In this document: positions 25,447 through 33,494 of the stretch, in pieces
Position numbering within the stretch: the first letter of the stretch is position 1
Layout of the letters: every line of letters starts with the position of its first letter
Assembly: GCF_003236335.1 (NCBI RefSeq)
Contig: NZ_POUB01000004.1
Coordinates: 1 to 64,000 of the forward strand
DNA from: Micromonospora deserti
GTDB lineage: Bacteria > Actinomycetota > Actinomycetes > Mycobacteriales > Micromonosporaceae
Length of the DNA: 64,000 nt
Reading direction: 5' to 3'
The notes under the pieces: generated by a model
What the model saw: the letters and a program-made list of their open reading frames with translations, nothing else
Databases searched by the model: none
What the model was told of the DNA's origin: nothing
Position numbers and translations under genes: made by a program

Positions 25447-27603
25447 TCAGGCGCTAAAGGGTTGGGCGGACAGCAATGCCTGGTCCCAGCCGCCGGTGTC
25501 CACCGGATCGTTCGGGAACGACTGGATGTCCGTGCCACTGCCGTTGAGCGGATTCTGGTCACGGAACCGCAGCATGGCGCCCTGCGCGGTACGCGCGTAG
25601 TACAGGCCGTTGCCCGGCGACAGCAGGTGCGCGTGATTCCAGCCCGACGAAGCCAGGTCGGTCCGCGCCCACGTGTCGGTGATCCGGTACTGAATCAGCG
25701 TGCCGGCGCTTGTCGTGGCCAGAAGCAGGTCCGGCGCCGCCGCGGCCAGCGTCCTCAGGCTCCCGAACCCGCTGGCGCCGATCAATGTGTTGTTGGTCAG
25801 GGTGGACGGCTTCGCGCTCGGCACCGTGTACCGGCGCAGCGCCCCCGTGGCCGCCGCGATCCCGAACAGCGAGCCGTCCCCGTCGTACGCCAGCAGCTTG
25901 TGCGTGTAACCCGTGCCGATCTGCACCGGCGGATCGAAGCGCAAAGGGTTGGTGGCGGTGATGTCCACCCGGTACAGCACTCCGGTCGTCGAGGCGACCA
26001 GCAGTGTGTTGAAGTTCAACGTCGCCATCGACCCAGCCGCGAAGGGCAGCGCCGCTGCCGACGTCACCGTCCCCAGCCGGTCACCGGTCGCGGAGTCGAT
26101 CTGCGAGTACGTCAACCGGCCGTCGGATCGGATGCCGAAAATCGACACGTCGACCGGGCTCTCCGGGAAGGACGTCAGCGGCACGGCCGACAGCAGGGTC
26201 TGATTCCAGCCACTGGTGTCCACCGGGTCGCTCGGGAACGACTGGATGTCCGTGCCACTGCCGTTGAGCGGATTCTGGTCACGGAACCGCAGCATGGCGC
26301 CCTGCGCGGCACGCGCGTAGTAGAGACCGTCGCCCGGCGACAGCAGGTGCTCGTAGTCCCAGCCCGACGTCGCGAGGTCCGTCCGGGACCAGGTGTTGTC
26401 GCTGATCCGGTACTGGATCAACACCCCGGCGCTGGTCGTGGCCAGGAGCAGATCCGGTCCCGCCGTCGCCAGCGTCTTCAGAGTCCCGAACCCCCGGTCG
26501 CCGATCAACGTGTTGTTGATCAGGGTGGACGGCTTCGCGCTCGGCACCGTGTACCGGCGCAGCGCCCCCGTGGCCGCCGCGATCCCGAACAGCGAGCCGT
26601 CCCCGTCGTACGCCAGCAGCTTGTGCGTGTAACCCGTGCCGATCTGCACCGGCGGATCGAAGCGCAAAGGGTTGGTGGCGGTGATGTCCACCCGGTACAG
26701 CACTCCGGTCGTCGAGGCGACCAGCAGTGTGTTGAAGTTCAACGTCGCCATCGACCCAGCCGCGAAGGGCAGCGCCGCCGCCGACGTCACCGTCCCCAGC
26801 CGGTCACCCGTCGCGGAGTCGATGCCGGAGTACGTCAGCCGGCCGTCCGCCAGCACGCCGAACACCGACACGTCGGTCGTCGCGAGCCTGATCCAGTCCC
26901 GGATGTCGTCCACCCGGGTCTCGAGCGCACCCCGCCGCGTCTCCGTCTCCCCGACGCACCCGCCCTGCCAGGAGGAGTGCCCGATCGCCACCAGCTCGGT
27001 CCCCCCGCCACCGTCACGCAGCGCGGGGCCGCCAGCGTCCCCCTTGCAGGGGCCGGCCTGGTCCGCTGTGACACCGGTAATGTCCATAGTGGAGGTGCCG
27101 ACGGAGGTGACCTCGAAGGTGGCAGTGTGCGCCCGGTTGGGCACCCATTCGGTGCGGGTGCGGCCGTACCCGATCAGTCGCAGCCGCTCGCCCACGCTCG
27201 GGGCGGCCGAACCGATCGGCACCGGCGCGATACCCGAGATCGGCGTGGCGAGCCGGGCCAGGACGACATCACGCTGCGGGTGCGGGACCAGCCGCACGAC
27301 CGGCACCACGTGACCCGACGTGGTGCTCAGGTCCGCCCGGCCGACGGTGGCCATCGTCGCCCGCTTCGGTGGCCCCAGCGTCACGGTCTGGCCTCCCGCC
27401 TCGAAGCAGGTCCGGGCGGTGACCAGCCACTGCCGGTGCACGAGGGAACCGGTGCAGCTGGTGCCACCCGCCCCGGGCGTGCCCACCTCGATCTTGGCCA
27501 CGAACGGGTCGATGCCGTCCGCCGACGTCTGAGCCGGACCTGCGACGACGGCCGCCGCACCACCGAGAAGTCCGAGCAAGGCCAACCACAACCACCGACG
27601 CAC
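25447..27603 (-). CDS. secreted trypsin-like pseudo-protease with two tachylectin-like domains
   Basis: 718 aa from GTG 27603, which has GGGAG 5 bases upstream (an ATG at 27615 is in frame but lacks one). After a signal peptide (WLWLALLGLLGGAAAVVAGP) comes a chymotrypsin-fold domain to about residue 235. The His motif is TARTCF in place of TAAHC, the Ser motif is GDAGGP in place of GDSGGP, and the Asp motif (RDVVLARL) is retained, so proteolysis is not expected. The rest is two ~240-residue tachylectin-2-like propeller modules (VSVFGVLADGRLTYSGIDSA; LLVASTTGVLYRVDITATN), nearly identical to each other. A carbohydrate-binding surface protein, first gene of the toxin operon. Confidence 0.85.
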   Translation of the reverse strand: MRRWLWLALLGLLGGAAAVVAGPAQTSADGIDPFVAKIEVGTPGAGGTSCTGSLVHRQWLVTARTCFEAGGQTVTLGPPKRATMATVGRADLSTTSGHVVPVVRLVPHPQRDVVLARLATPISGIAPVPIGSAAPSVGERLRLIGYGRTRTEWVPNRAHTATFEVTSVGTSTMDITGVTADQAGPCKGDAGGPALRDGGGGTELVAIGHSSWQGGCVGETETRRGALETRVDDIRDWIRLATTDVSVFGVLADGRLTYSGIDSATGDRLGTVTSAAALPFAAGSMATLNFNTLLVASTTGVLYRVDITATNPLRFDPPVQIGTGYTHKLLAYDGDGSLFGIAAATGALRRYTVPSAKPSTLINNTLIGDRGFGTLKTLATAGPDLLLATTSAGVLIQYRISDNTWSRTDLATSGWDYEHLLSPGDGLYYARAAQGAMLRFRDQNPLNGSGTDIQSFPSDPVDTSGWNQTLLSAVPLTSFPESPVDVSIFGIRSDGRLTYSQIDSATGDRLGTVTSAAALPFAAGSMATLNFNTLLVASTTGVLYRVDITATNPLRFDPPVQIGTGYTHKLLAYDGDGSLFGIAAATGALRRYTVPSAKPSTLTNNTLIGASGFGSLRTLAAAAPDLLLATTSAGTLIQYRITDTWARTDLASSGWNHAHLLSPGNGLYYARTAQGAMLRFRDQNPLNGSGTDIQSFPNDPVDTGGWDQALLSAQPFSA
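25467..26876. repeat. direct 0.7-kb duplication inside the tachylectin gene
   Basis: About 25467-26153 and 26187-26876 are near-identical direct copies offset by 720-723 bp; the 3-bp change of offset falls in frame (one codon). Long blocks match base for base, for example around 25801-26060 and 26524-26783. It encodes the two tachylectin modules. The similarity is far above that needed to keep the fold and implies a recent duplication or ongoing gene conversion. Confidence 0.85.
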
Positions 27604-27980
27604 GGCTACTCCCATCCAATCGAGGACATACCGGTTCGCTGGCCGATCCCTGCCGGCCAGCGAACAGCAACGCCCCGGTGAGCGTGATACATGGGCAGGC
27701 CGCCCTCCCCCGTTGACGGATGCGATCGGCCGAAGACAGCGAGGTGTGTCCGGCGGCCGGCATCCACCCTGAGGCAGGCCATTTGACTCGCACTTGCACC
27801 CGGATTGAATGTGCAGGTCAGGGCCGAATTCGGTGGGGAGGTCACCGCGCCGGCGACGCGGGTGGGGTCAGGCCGGCGCGGGTTCGGGGACCCTTGCGGT
27901 CAACACCGGTACGCGGTGACGAAGTAACTGGTACGCGCACCGATGAAATGCTGTCCCGCGCCCAGGTCCGGATACTGCCG

Positions 27981-28197
27981 CTACCAGGTCGCACCCCGGT
28001 CGTCCGAGCGCATCTGGGCGGTGCAGTAGCCCGGACCGGTGTACCAGCCGGCGGTGGTGACCCAGCCGAAGTACTCGTGCGTCCACAGCTCGAATCGCAG
28101 AATCTCGTCGTAGGTTCCGTGGTTGTAGCGCCCGTCCCGGTCATCGATGACGCCGAAACCGGCTCCGCTGGCGTTGCCGATGGTGTTGGTCGCCCAC
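27981..28197 (-). pseudogene. C-terminal fragment of an unrecognised protein
   Basis: About 70 codons ending in TAG with an aromatic-rich, folded-protein look: AGFGVIDDRDGRYNHGTYDE, ILRFELWTHEYFGWVTTAGW, then TGPGYCTAQ. It is fused in frame behind an IS630 transposase remnant and has no start of its own, so it is the tail of a gene cut by that element. I do not recognise the family. Confidence 0.45.
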
Positions 28198-28199
28198 GA

Positions 28200-28847
28200 G
28201 GGGTCTGCAGCTCGCGGGCCAGCGCGGTGTGGTTCGGGTGGTTTGAACCGGCCATCGTGAAGGTGCGCAGCGGCCCGAACTGGGCCTCGATGGGGTTGGC
28301 CCACGACGCGCTGGTCGGGGTGAGGCACAACTCGACCTTGTTCCGGGCGGCCCAGGAGCGGATGGCGGGGGTCTTGTTCGCCGACAGGTTGTCCAGGATG
28401 CGTAGATCGGTGCGCCGTCCGGCCGCCGTGTGCGGATCGGTCACGCAGTAGCTGCCGCAGCCGTTCCCGGCCCACCAGCACCCGCCGCTCCGTGTTGGTA
28501 GTAGCGAGGTAGTCGGCGAGTTTGCGCAGGCTCCAGCGAGTGAACGGGTGGCCGAGCTTGGCCGGCCGCGTGGTGGCCGTCGCAACGATGAACGCCTCAT
28601 CGTCGTCACTGATCCGGCGGGGACGGCCTCTCGCCCACTGAGGGTCCAGCGCGCGAAGACCCATCTCGTTGAACGCGTGGATCACATCACGCACCGTGTC
28701 CTCGTGCGCCGCGACCAGACGCGCGATCGCCGGCACCGGCGTACCCGACGCCGACGCCATGATGATCAACGCCCGGCGGACCCGAACGCTGCGGCCCTCG
28801 TCCTGCGTCAACCAGCGTGCCCGTACCGGCTCGGCCAACCCGCCCAC
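28200..28847 (-). mobile_element. IS630-family transposase remnant
   Basis: From about 28847 the N-terminal HTH part reads VRRALIIMASASGTPVPAIA, RLVAAHEDTVRDVIHAFNEM, then RRISDDDEAFIVATA. The DDE part continues in another frame (LRILDNLSANKTPAIRSWA; ARNKVELCLTPTSASWANPI; QFGPLRTFTMAGSN). The stretch between LLRD and the DDE domain, holding the first catalytic Asp, is missing. A deletion plus frameshift makes it inactive. Confidence 0.8.
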
Positions 28848-28968
28848 CCACTCTCGACAGCCAACATCACCGCCGTCGAGGGTGAGTCCTGACCTCCAGG
28901 TCCCAGCGCCACCCGGCGTGTCACCTACCCGGTGAACGTTTCTGGTCAGAGCACTAGAGCCAGAGCTG

Positions 28969-28998
28969 CTGCTCCCCGCGCACGCGGGGGTGATCCCG
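28969..28998. CRISPR. solitary type I-E-like CRISPR repeat (relic)
   Basis: The bases CTGCTCCCCGCGCACGCGGG, then GGTGATCCCG, closely match the 28-30-nt repeats of type I-E arrays in actinobacteria, including the CCCCGCG/CGCGGGG hairpin. No second copy occurs at the expected ~61-bp spacing on either side and there are no cas genes in the window. It is a single leftover or captured repeat, not an array. Confidence 0.5.
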
Positions 28999-29338
28999 TA
29001 CCCCGCGTTGGCAACGGCGCGCCGGCGACGGTCGCCAGTTGGTTCGCATGGTGGTGCCTCCGGCCCACCACCGGATAGTCATCGGTGAATGTCCGAATTT
29101 GTGTTGCGGTTGATCGTCGCTGATCTGCGGCGATGCGGGCTCGTAGCCACATTCGATCTCGGGTGGATGCGCGTAGGTGGGGCAGGAGCCCTGCGGCGCG
29201 CGATAAGCGGGATAACCGCGCACGCGCCAGGGTAGCCCGCTCCCGGTCGCGCTACGCCACTGTCCGGCCTCGCGTGTGGTCCGGAATGGCTCTGTGGAGC
29301 GATGTGGCGCGGCCAGGTGCCGGCATAGCGTCGTCGGC

Positions 29339-29572
29339 ATGACCAAAACTCGATCTCGAGGGGTCCTGCTACGCCGCCTGGCTGGCGTGGTCGTCGCGTT
29401 GCTCGGGGTCTTCACCCTGTTCGGCGGGCTGTTCGTGCCGATCGGGGTGATCCTGCGCGATCCGCGGATCGTGCCCGCGCCGGAATCCTGGGTGGCGATC
29501 TGGATCATCGCGGTGGGCCTGCTGATCGCCGGCTGGCCGGCTCGGCGCCCAGGCACGGGCGGCAGTCGGTAA
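29339..29572 (+). CDS. small two-helix membrane protein
   Basis: 77 aa starting MTKTRSRGVLLRRLAG, with two hydrophobic helices (VVVALLGVFTLFGGLFVPIG and WVAIWIIAVGLLIAGWP) and a basic C-terminus. Its TAA overlaps the ATG of the multicopper oxidase gene (TAATG), so the two are coupled. A possible membrane partner of the oxidase; no family recognised. The start is chosen for its basic N-terminus, as there is no clear ribosome-binding site. Confidence 0.6.
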   Translation: MTKTRSRGVLLRRLAGVVVALLGVFTLFGGLFVPIGVILRDPRIVPAPESWVAIWIIAVGLLIAGWPARRPGTGGSR

Positions 29573-31105
29573 TGGGGATCTCCCGCCGGGCCTTGCTCCG
29601 CGGGGCGGCCACCCGGCGGTGGTGGCGCTGCCTGCGGCCGGCATGGCCGGGTACGTCTGGAGCACTGCGTACCGCAGCAACGTCGGCCAGGTGTCGTTCG
29701 ACCGGCCGCTGGCCATCCCGCCGCTGGCCCGCGGCGTCCGCGACGCGCACGGACGGCTCCGCGTCGACCTGCGGCTGCAGACCGGTCAGACCGAGTTGCT
29801 GCCGGGCAAGCGGGCGGATACCTGGGGGGTCAACGGCAGCTATCTCGGGCCCACGGTACGGGTGTCCCGGGGCGACACCCTCGCCCCGGTGGTGCGTAAC
29901 GAACTGCCGGAGGCGACCACGCTGCACTGGCACGGCATGGAACTGCCGGCCGAGTTCGACGGTGGCCCGCACCGCATGATCCAGCCCGGCGCGGTGTGGC
30001 AGCCCGCCTGGCGGGTGGACCAGCCGGCCGCGACGCTGTGGTTCCATCCCCACCCGCACGGGCGTGCCAAGGAGCACGTCTACCGCGGCGTCGCCGGTCT
30101 GCTGTATGTCGACGACGGCGCGGCCGAGGGCCTGCTGCCGAGCGAGTACGGGGTGGACGACATCCCGCTGATCGTGCAGGACAAGGACTTCACCCCAGAG
30201 GGCCGACTCGACCACGCCAACATCGCCTTCGGCGGGTTCGCGGTCACCGGTCTGCTGGGTTCGGAGATCCTGGTCAACGGGGTCTGGGGTCCGGTGCTCG
30301 ACGTGCGTACCGAGCGGGTGCGGCTGCGGGTGCTCAACGCCTCCAACGCCCGGATCTACGACCTGGTTCTCGGCGGCGGCCGGGACTTCCACGTGGTGGC
30401 TGGCGACAACGGCCTGTTGCCGGCGCCGGTCCGGGTCGACCACCTGCGGCTCAGCCCCGGGGAGCGGGCCGAGCTGCTGGTGGAGCTGCGTCCGGGCGAG
30501 CGGGTACGGCTGCGCAGCCGCCCGCCGGAGCTCGGCGCCAATCTGTCGACCGCCTGGCCGGCGGCGCCGACGAGTTCGACATCCTGGAGCTGCGCGCCGC
30601 GCAGAACCTGCGCCCGGCTCCGCCGCTGCCGGCGGCCCTGCCGGCGTCGCCCCGACTACCGCAGCCGGCCGCCGGCCGGGCCGAGCGCGTTTTCGGCCTC
30701 GGCGACTTCCTCATCAACGAGAAGGCCATGGACGCCTCCCGGATCGACGCCGTGGTGCCGCTCGGCAGCACCGAGATCTGGCGGCTGCGGAACGACGTCG
30801 GGCTGCCGCATAACTTCCACATCCACAACGCTGCGTTCGAGGTGCTGGAGGTGGCCGGTCGGCGGCCCGAGCCAGCGGGGCGGGGCCGCAAGGACACCGT
30901 CTACGTCCCGCCGGGCGCCGAGGTCCGGCTGCTCGTCCAGTTCGGAGCGTACCCGTCGCCGACCTGGCCGTTCATGTTCCACTGCCATTTGCTGGCACAC
31001 GAGGACGCCGGCATGATGGGCCAGTTCGTCCTCGTGACGCCGGGCACCGACCCGGCGGTGGTCGCGCCGCCGGCCCCCGCAGACATTGGCCATCATCATG
31101 ACTGA
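29572..31105 (+). pseudogene. multicopper oxidase (cupredoxin domains), two single-base frameshifts
   Basis: Starts with a twin-arginine signal (MGISRRALLRG). At about 29605-29620 the frame moves back by one and continues AVVALPAAGMAGYVWS. All four copper motifs are present: LHWHGMELP, WFHPHPHGR, HNFHIHNAAFE (HxxHxH) and FHCHLLAHEDAGMM (HCHxxxHxxxxM). A second one-base shift at about 30550-30560 separates the third domain (GGADEFDILELRAAQN onward). All ligands survive, so either the gene decayed recently or the sequence has two indel errors. The family oxidises metal ions or phenols outside the membrane. It overlaps the histidine kinase start by 8 bp. Confidence 0.85.
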
Positions 31106-32342
31106 GCATGTGCGCCGGCTCGGCCGGGACGCCGCATTGGCGGCCGTCGTCGCCGTGTCGGTGTGGACCGTCACCGCCCTCGCAGAGGAGCCGGCGTCGC
31201 TACCGGTGAGCCCGGCCGGCTGGATCCTCGGGTTCGTCCTCGGTGGCCTGCAGTTCGCCCGCCGGCGGCACCGGCTCGCCGTGCTGCTGGTCTCCACGGC
31301 GGCGGTCGTCACGTACCACCTGGTCGGTTACCCGGGGATCGGGACGGCGTGGCCGCTGCTGCTGCCCTTCCTCGGCGCGGCCGCCAGCGGCCACCTGCGG
31401 CCCGCAGCGCTGCTGGCGGTGGCGTTGCTGGCGGGCAACGTCGGGTGGCGGATCCTGGTCGAGGACGAGTGGCCGCTCGGGGTGCTGGTCGGCGAGGCGC
31501 AGAGCCTCGTGGTGGTCGGCCTGGCGCTGGCCGTCGGGGAGGCCGTCTGGCAGCACCGCCGGTGGGCCGAGGAGGTGCGGCGGCGGCTGGCCCGGGCCGA
31601 CGAGGAGGCACGCCAGGAGGCCGAGTGGCGGTTGGCCGAGCAGCGACTGGTCGTGGCGGCTGACCTGCACGACGTGGCGGCGCACAGCCTGGTGGTGATC
31701 GGCCTGCAGTTGCGGCTCGCCGAGGAGACCGTTAACGCGGAGCCGGACGCCTGCCGGGCGGCGATCGCCGCCGCGCTGGCGGCGCACGACGAGGCCGTCC
31801 GCGAGACCTCCCGGACGGTACGCCTGCTGCGCGACGCGGCACCGGCGCCGCTGCGGCCCGCGCCGACGCTCGCCGACCTGGGCCGGCTACCGGAGGTGGC
31901 GCAGCGGGCCGGACTGGATCTGCGGGTGGACCTCGACGGGGTGCGGGACGTGCCGGCGTCGGTCGCCCAGGCCGCGTACCGGATCGCCCAGGAGGCGCTC
32001 ACCAACACGCTCAAGCACGCTGGCGCCGCCCGGGCGGCGCTCACCGTGCGACGGGAGGGCGGGTCGCTGCACCTCAGGTTTGCCGATCCGGGTAACGAGG
32101 GCGTGGGACGTTCGGTATCGGCGGGATCGCCGCGCCGGGGTGCGTCCGGCTCCCCTGCCTCCTCCGGGCAGGACGCGCCCGGGCCGCTGGTGCCCGGCCA
32201 GGCCTGGCCGGTGGCGCCGGGCGGGCACGGGATCGCCGGGATGCGGGAACGGGTACGCAGCCTGGGTGGCCGGCTGGAGGTCGGCCCGGACGGCGGCGGC
32301 GGGTTCCGGGTGGACGCCTGGCTGCCGGTGAGGGACACCTGA
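31098..32342 (+). CDS. sensor histidine kinase, NarL/DesK type (HisKA_3)
   Basis: 414 aa from ATG 31098, inside the last codons of the oxidase gene. Four to five membrane helices occupy residues ~10-145 (WILGFVLGGLQFARRRH; VVVGLALAVGEAVWQH). Then comes a coiled region, the dimerisation/phosphoacceptor box LVVAADLHDVAAHSLVVIGL with His in LHDVAAH, and an HATPase_c domain (AYRIAQEALTNTLKHAGAA; GHGIAGMRERVRSLGG). An 85-bp acidic/Ser-rich insert sits between the ATP-binding motifs. It is coupled to the response regulator by TGATG. The signal may be a metal or redox state sensed with the oxidase, which is inferred from operon order. Confidence 0.9.
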   Translation: MTEHVRRLGRDAALAAVVAVSVWTVTALAEEPASLPVSPAGWILGFVLGGLQFARRRHRLAVLLVSTAAVVTYHLVGYPGIGTAWPLLLPFLGAAASGHLRPAALLAVALLAGNVGWRILVEDEWPLGVLVGEAQSLVVVGLALAVGEAVWQHRRWAEEVRRRLARADEEARQEAEWRLAEQRLVVAADLHDVAAHSLVVIGLQLRLAEETVNAEPDACRAAIAAALAAHDEAVRETSRTVRLLRDAAPAPLRPAPTLADLGRLPEVAQRAGLDLRVDLDGVRDVPASVAQAAYRIAQEALTNTLKHAGAARAALTVRREGGSLHLRFADPGNEGVGRSVSAGSPRRGASGSPASSGQDAPGPLVPGQAWPVAPGGHGIAGMRERVRSLGGRLEVGPDGGGGFRVDAWLPVRDT

Positions 32343-33121
32343 TGGTCCGGGTGCTGATCGCCGACGACCAGCCGGACGTGCGCTCCGGAATCCGGGCCCT
32401 GCTGGAGCGGACCGTCGACATCGTCGTGGTCGGCGAGGCGGCCGACGGCGCCGCAGCGGTGCGCATGGCAGCGGAGCTGCGGCCGGATGTCGTACTCATG
32501 GACGTGCGGATGCCCGCCCGGGACGGCATCGCGGCCACCCGGCAGATCGTGGCGGGTTCGCCGGACCCGACGCCGCGGGTCATCGTGCTGACCACGTTCG
32601 ACTTGGACGAGTACGTCTTCGGTGCGTTGCGCGAGGGGGCCAGTGGCTTCCTCACCAAGAATGTCGCCCCGGACGAGCTGCGCCGGGCGGTCCGGCTGGT
32701 CGCCGAGGGCCAGGCGCTGCTCGACCCGGCGGTGACCCGCCGGGTGATCGAACGGTTCGCCGCCCCACCCGCCGCTGGTTCCGCGCCGGCTGCCGATCCG
32801 GCCGCACCCGTCTCTGGTTCCACGCCGCCCGCCGGTGCCGCGCCGCCCGCCGGTGCCGCGCCGCCCGCCGGTGCCACGCCGCCCGCCAGTGCCACGCCCG
32901 CCATACGGTCCACCGCGCTCGACTCGCTGACGCCGCGGGAGCGGGAGGTCGCGCGGCTGGTCGCCCGAGGGTTGACCAACGAGGAGATCAGCGTTTCGCT
33001 GTTCCTCAGCATCTGGACGGTGAAGAACCACGTGAGCCGGATCCTCGCCAAGCTCGGCGCCCGAGAACGGGCGCAGATCGTAATCGCGATGTACGAGGCC
33101 GGCGAGCTGCATATCCGGTAG
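32342..33121 (+). CDS. LuxR/NarL-family response regulator
   Basis: 259 aa. Receiver domain with acidic pocket (LIADDQPDV), phospho-acceptor Asp in VVLMDVRMPARDGI, and Lys in GFLTKNVAPDE. C-terminal HTH: LTPREREVARLVARGLTNEE, then TVKNHVSRILAKLGARERAQ. Between them is an unusually long Pro/Ala linker encoded by an 18-bp tandem repeat. It overlaps the kinase stop and is its cognate regulator. The nearest candidate target is the operon's own promoter upstream of 29339. Confidence 0.92.
   Translation: MVRVLIADDQPDVRSGIRALLERTVDIVVVGEAADGAAAVRMAAELRPDVVLMDVRMPARDGIAATRQIVAGSPDPTPRVIVLTTFDLDEYVFGALREGASGFLTKNVAPDELRRAVRLVAEGQALLDPAVTRRVIERFAAPPAAGSAPAADPAAPVSGSTPPAGAAPPAGAAPPAGATPPASATPAIRSTALDSLTPREREVARLVARGLTNEEISVSLFLSIWTVKNHVSRILAKLGARERAQIVIAMYEAGELHIR
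32825..32896 (+). repeat. four tandem 18-bp repeats in the response-regulator linker
   Basis: Unit CCGCCCGCCGGTGCCGCG, in frame, encoding PPAGAA; the third and fourth copies have one and two substitutions. It lengthens the linker between receiver and HTH. Repeat number could vary between strains by slippage. Confidence 0.85.
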
Positions 33122-33401
33122 GACGAATGGCCTGAAGTATTCCAATACCCGTGCCATGGCCTTGAGCTGGAGTTCTGACCTCCTCCCGCACCTGGCCGAT
33201 CCGGTGCAGCGGGATGCCCTGCAGAGCACGTAACCATCGAGGTGCGCGACGGTGCAGCACACCGGCCGCTAGTTTCGGCCACCGGCATGTTTGCTGGCGT
33301 CGGCGGAGTGACGCAAGGAGGAGGGTGCCCCCGCGCTGGTAGGGGGCGTAGAACCTGGAGGCGTCGAGGGCCTGATTGGGATTTCAACCACCTTGCAGAA
33401 G

Positions 33402-33420
33402 GATGGTTAGGCTTACCTTA
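33402..33420. promoter_or_regulatory. iron box (IdeR/DmdR-type operator) upstream of the Opp-type transporter
   Basis: GATGGTTAGGCTTACCTTA agrees with the actinobacterial iron-box consensus TTAGGTTAGGCTAACCTAA at 14 of 19 positions, including the whole GGTTAGGCT core and ACCT. It lies 74 bp before the binding-protein start, in an otherwise empty intergenic region. Repression by an Fe(II)-loaded DtxR-family protein is expected, so the downstream genes should be induced by iron limitation. Confidence 0.68.
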
Positions 33421-33494
33421 TATGCTGACGCGGCCCGCTCGCCGCATCCGGTGAGCCGGGGCGTGACCCAGCCTTTCGAACGACAGGACCCATC

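Noticed and set aside
24532-27681. 1049-codon open frame on the plus strand
   Set aside because: Antisense to the toxin start, the small secreted protein and the pseudo-protease, all with signal peptides and known folds. It has no motif of its own.
28969-29100. A CRISPR array starting at the I-E-like repeat
   Set aside because: Only one repeat is present and no second copy appears at 55-65 bp on either side, so it is reported as a relic only.
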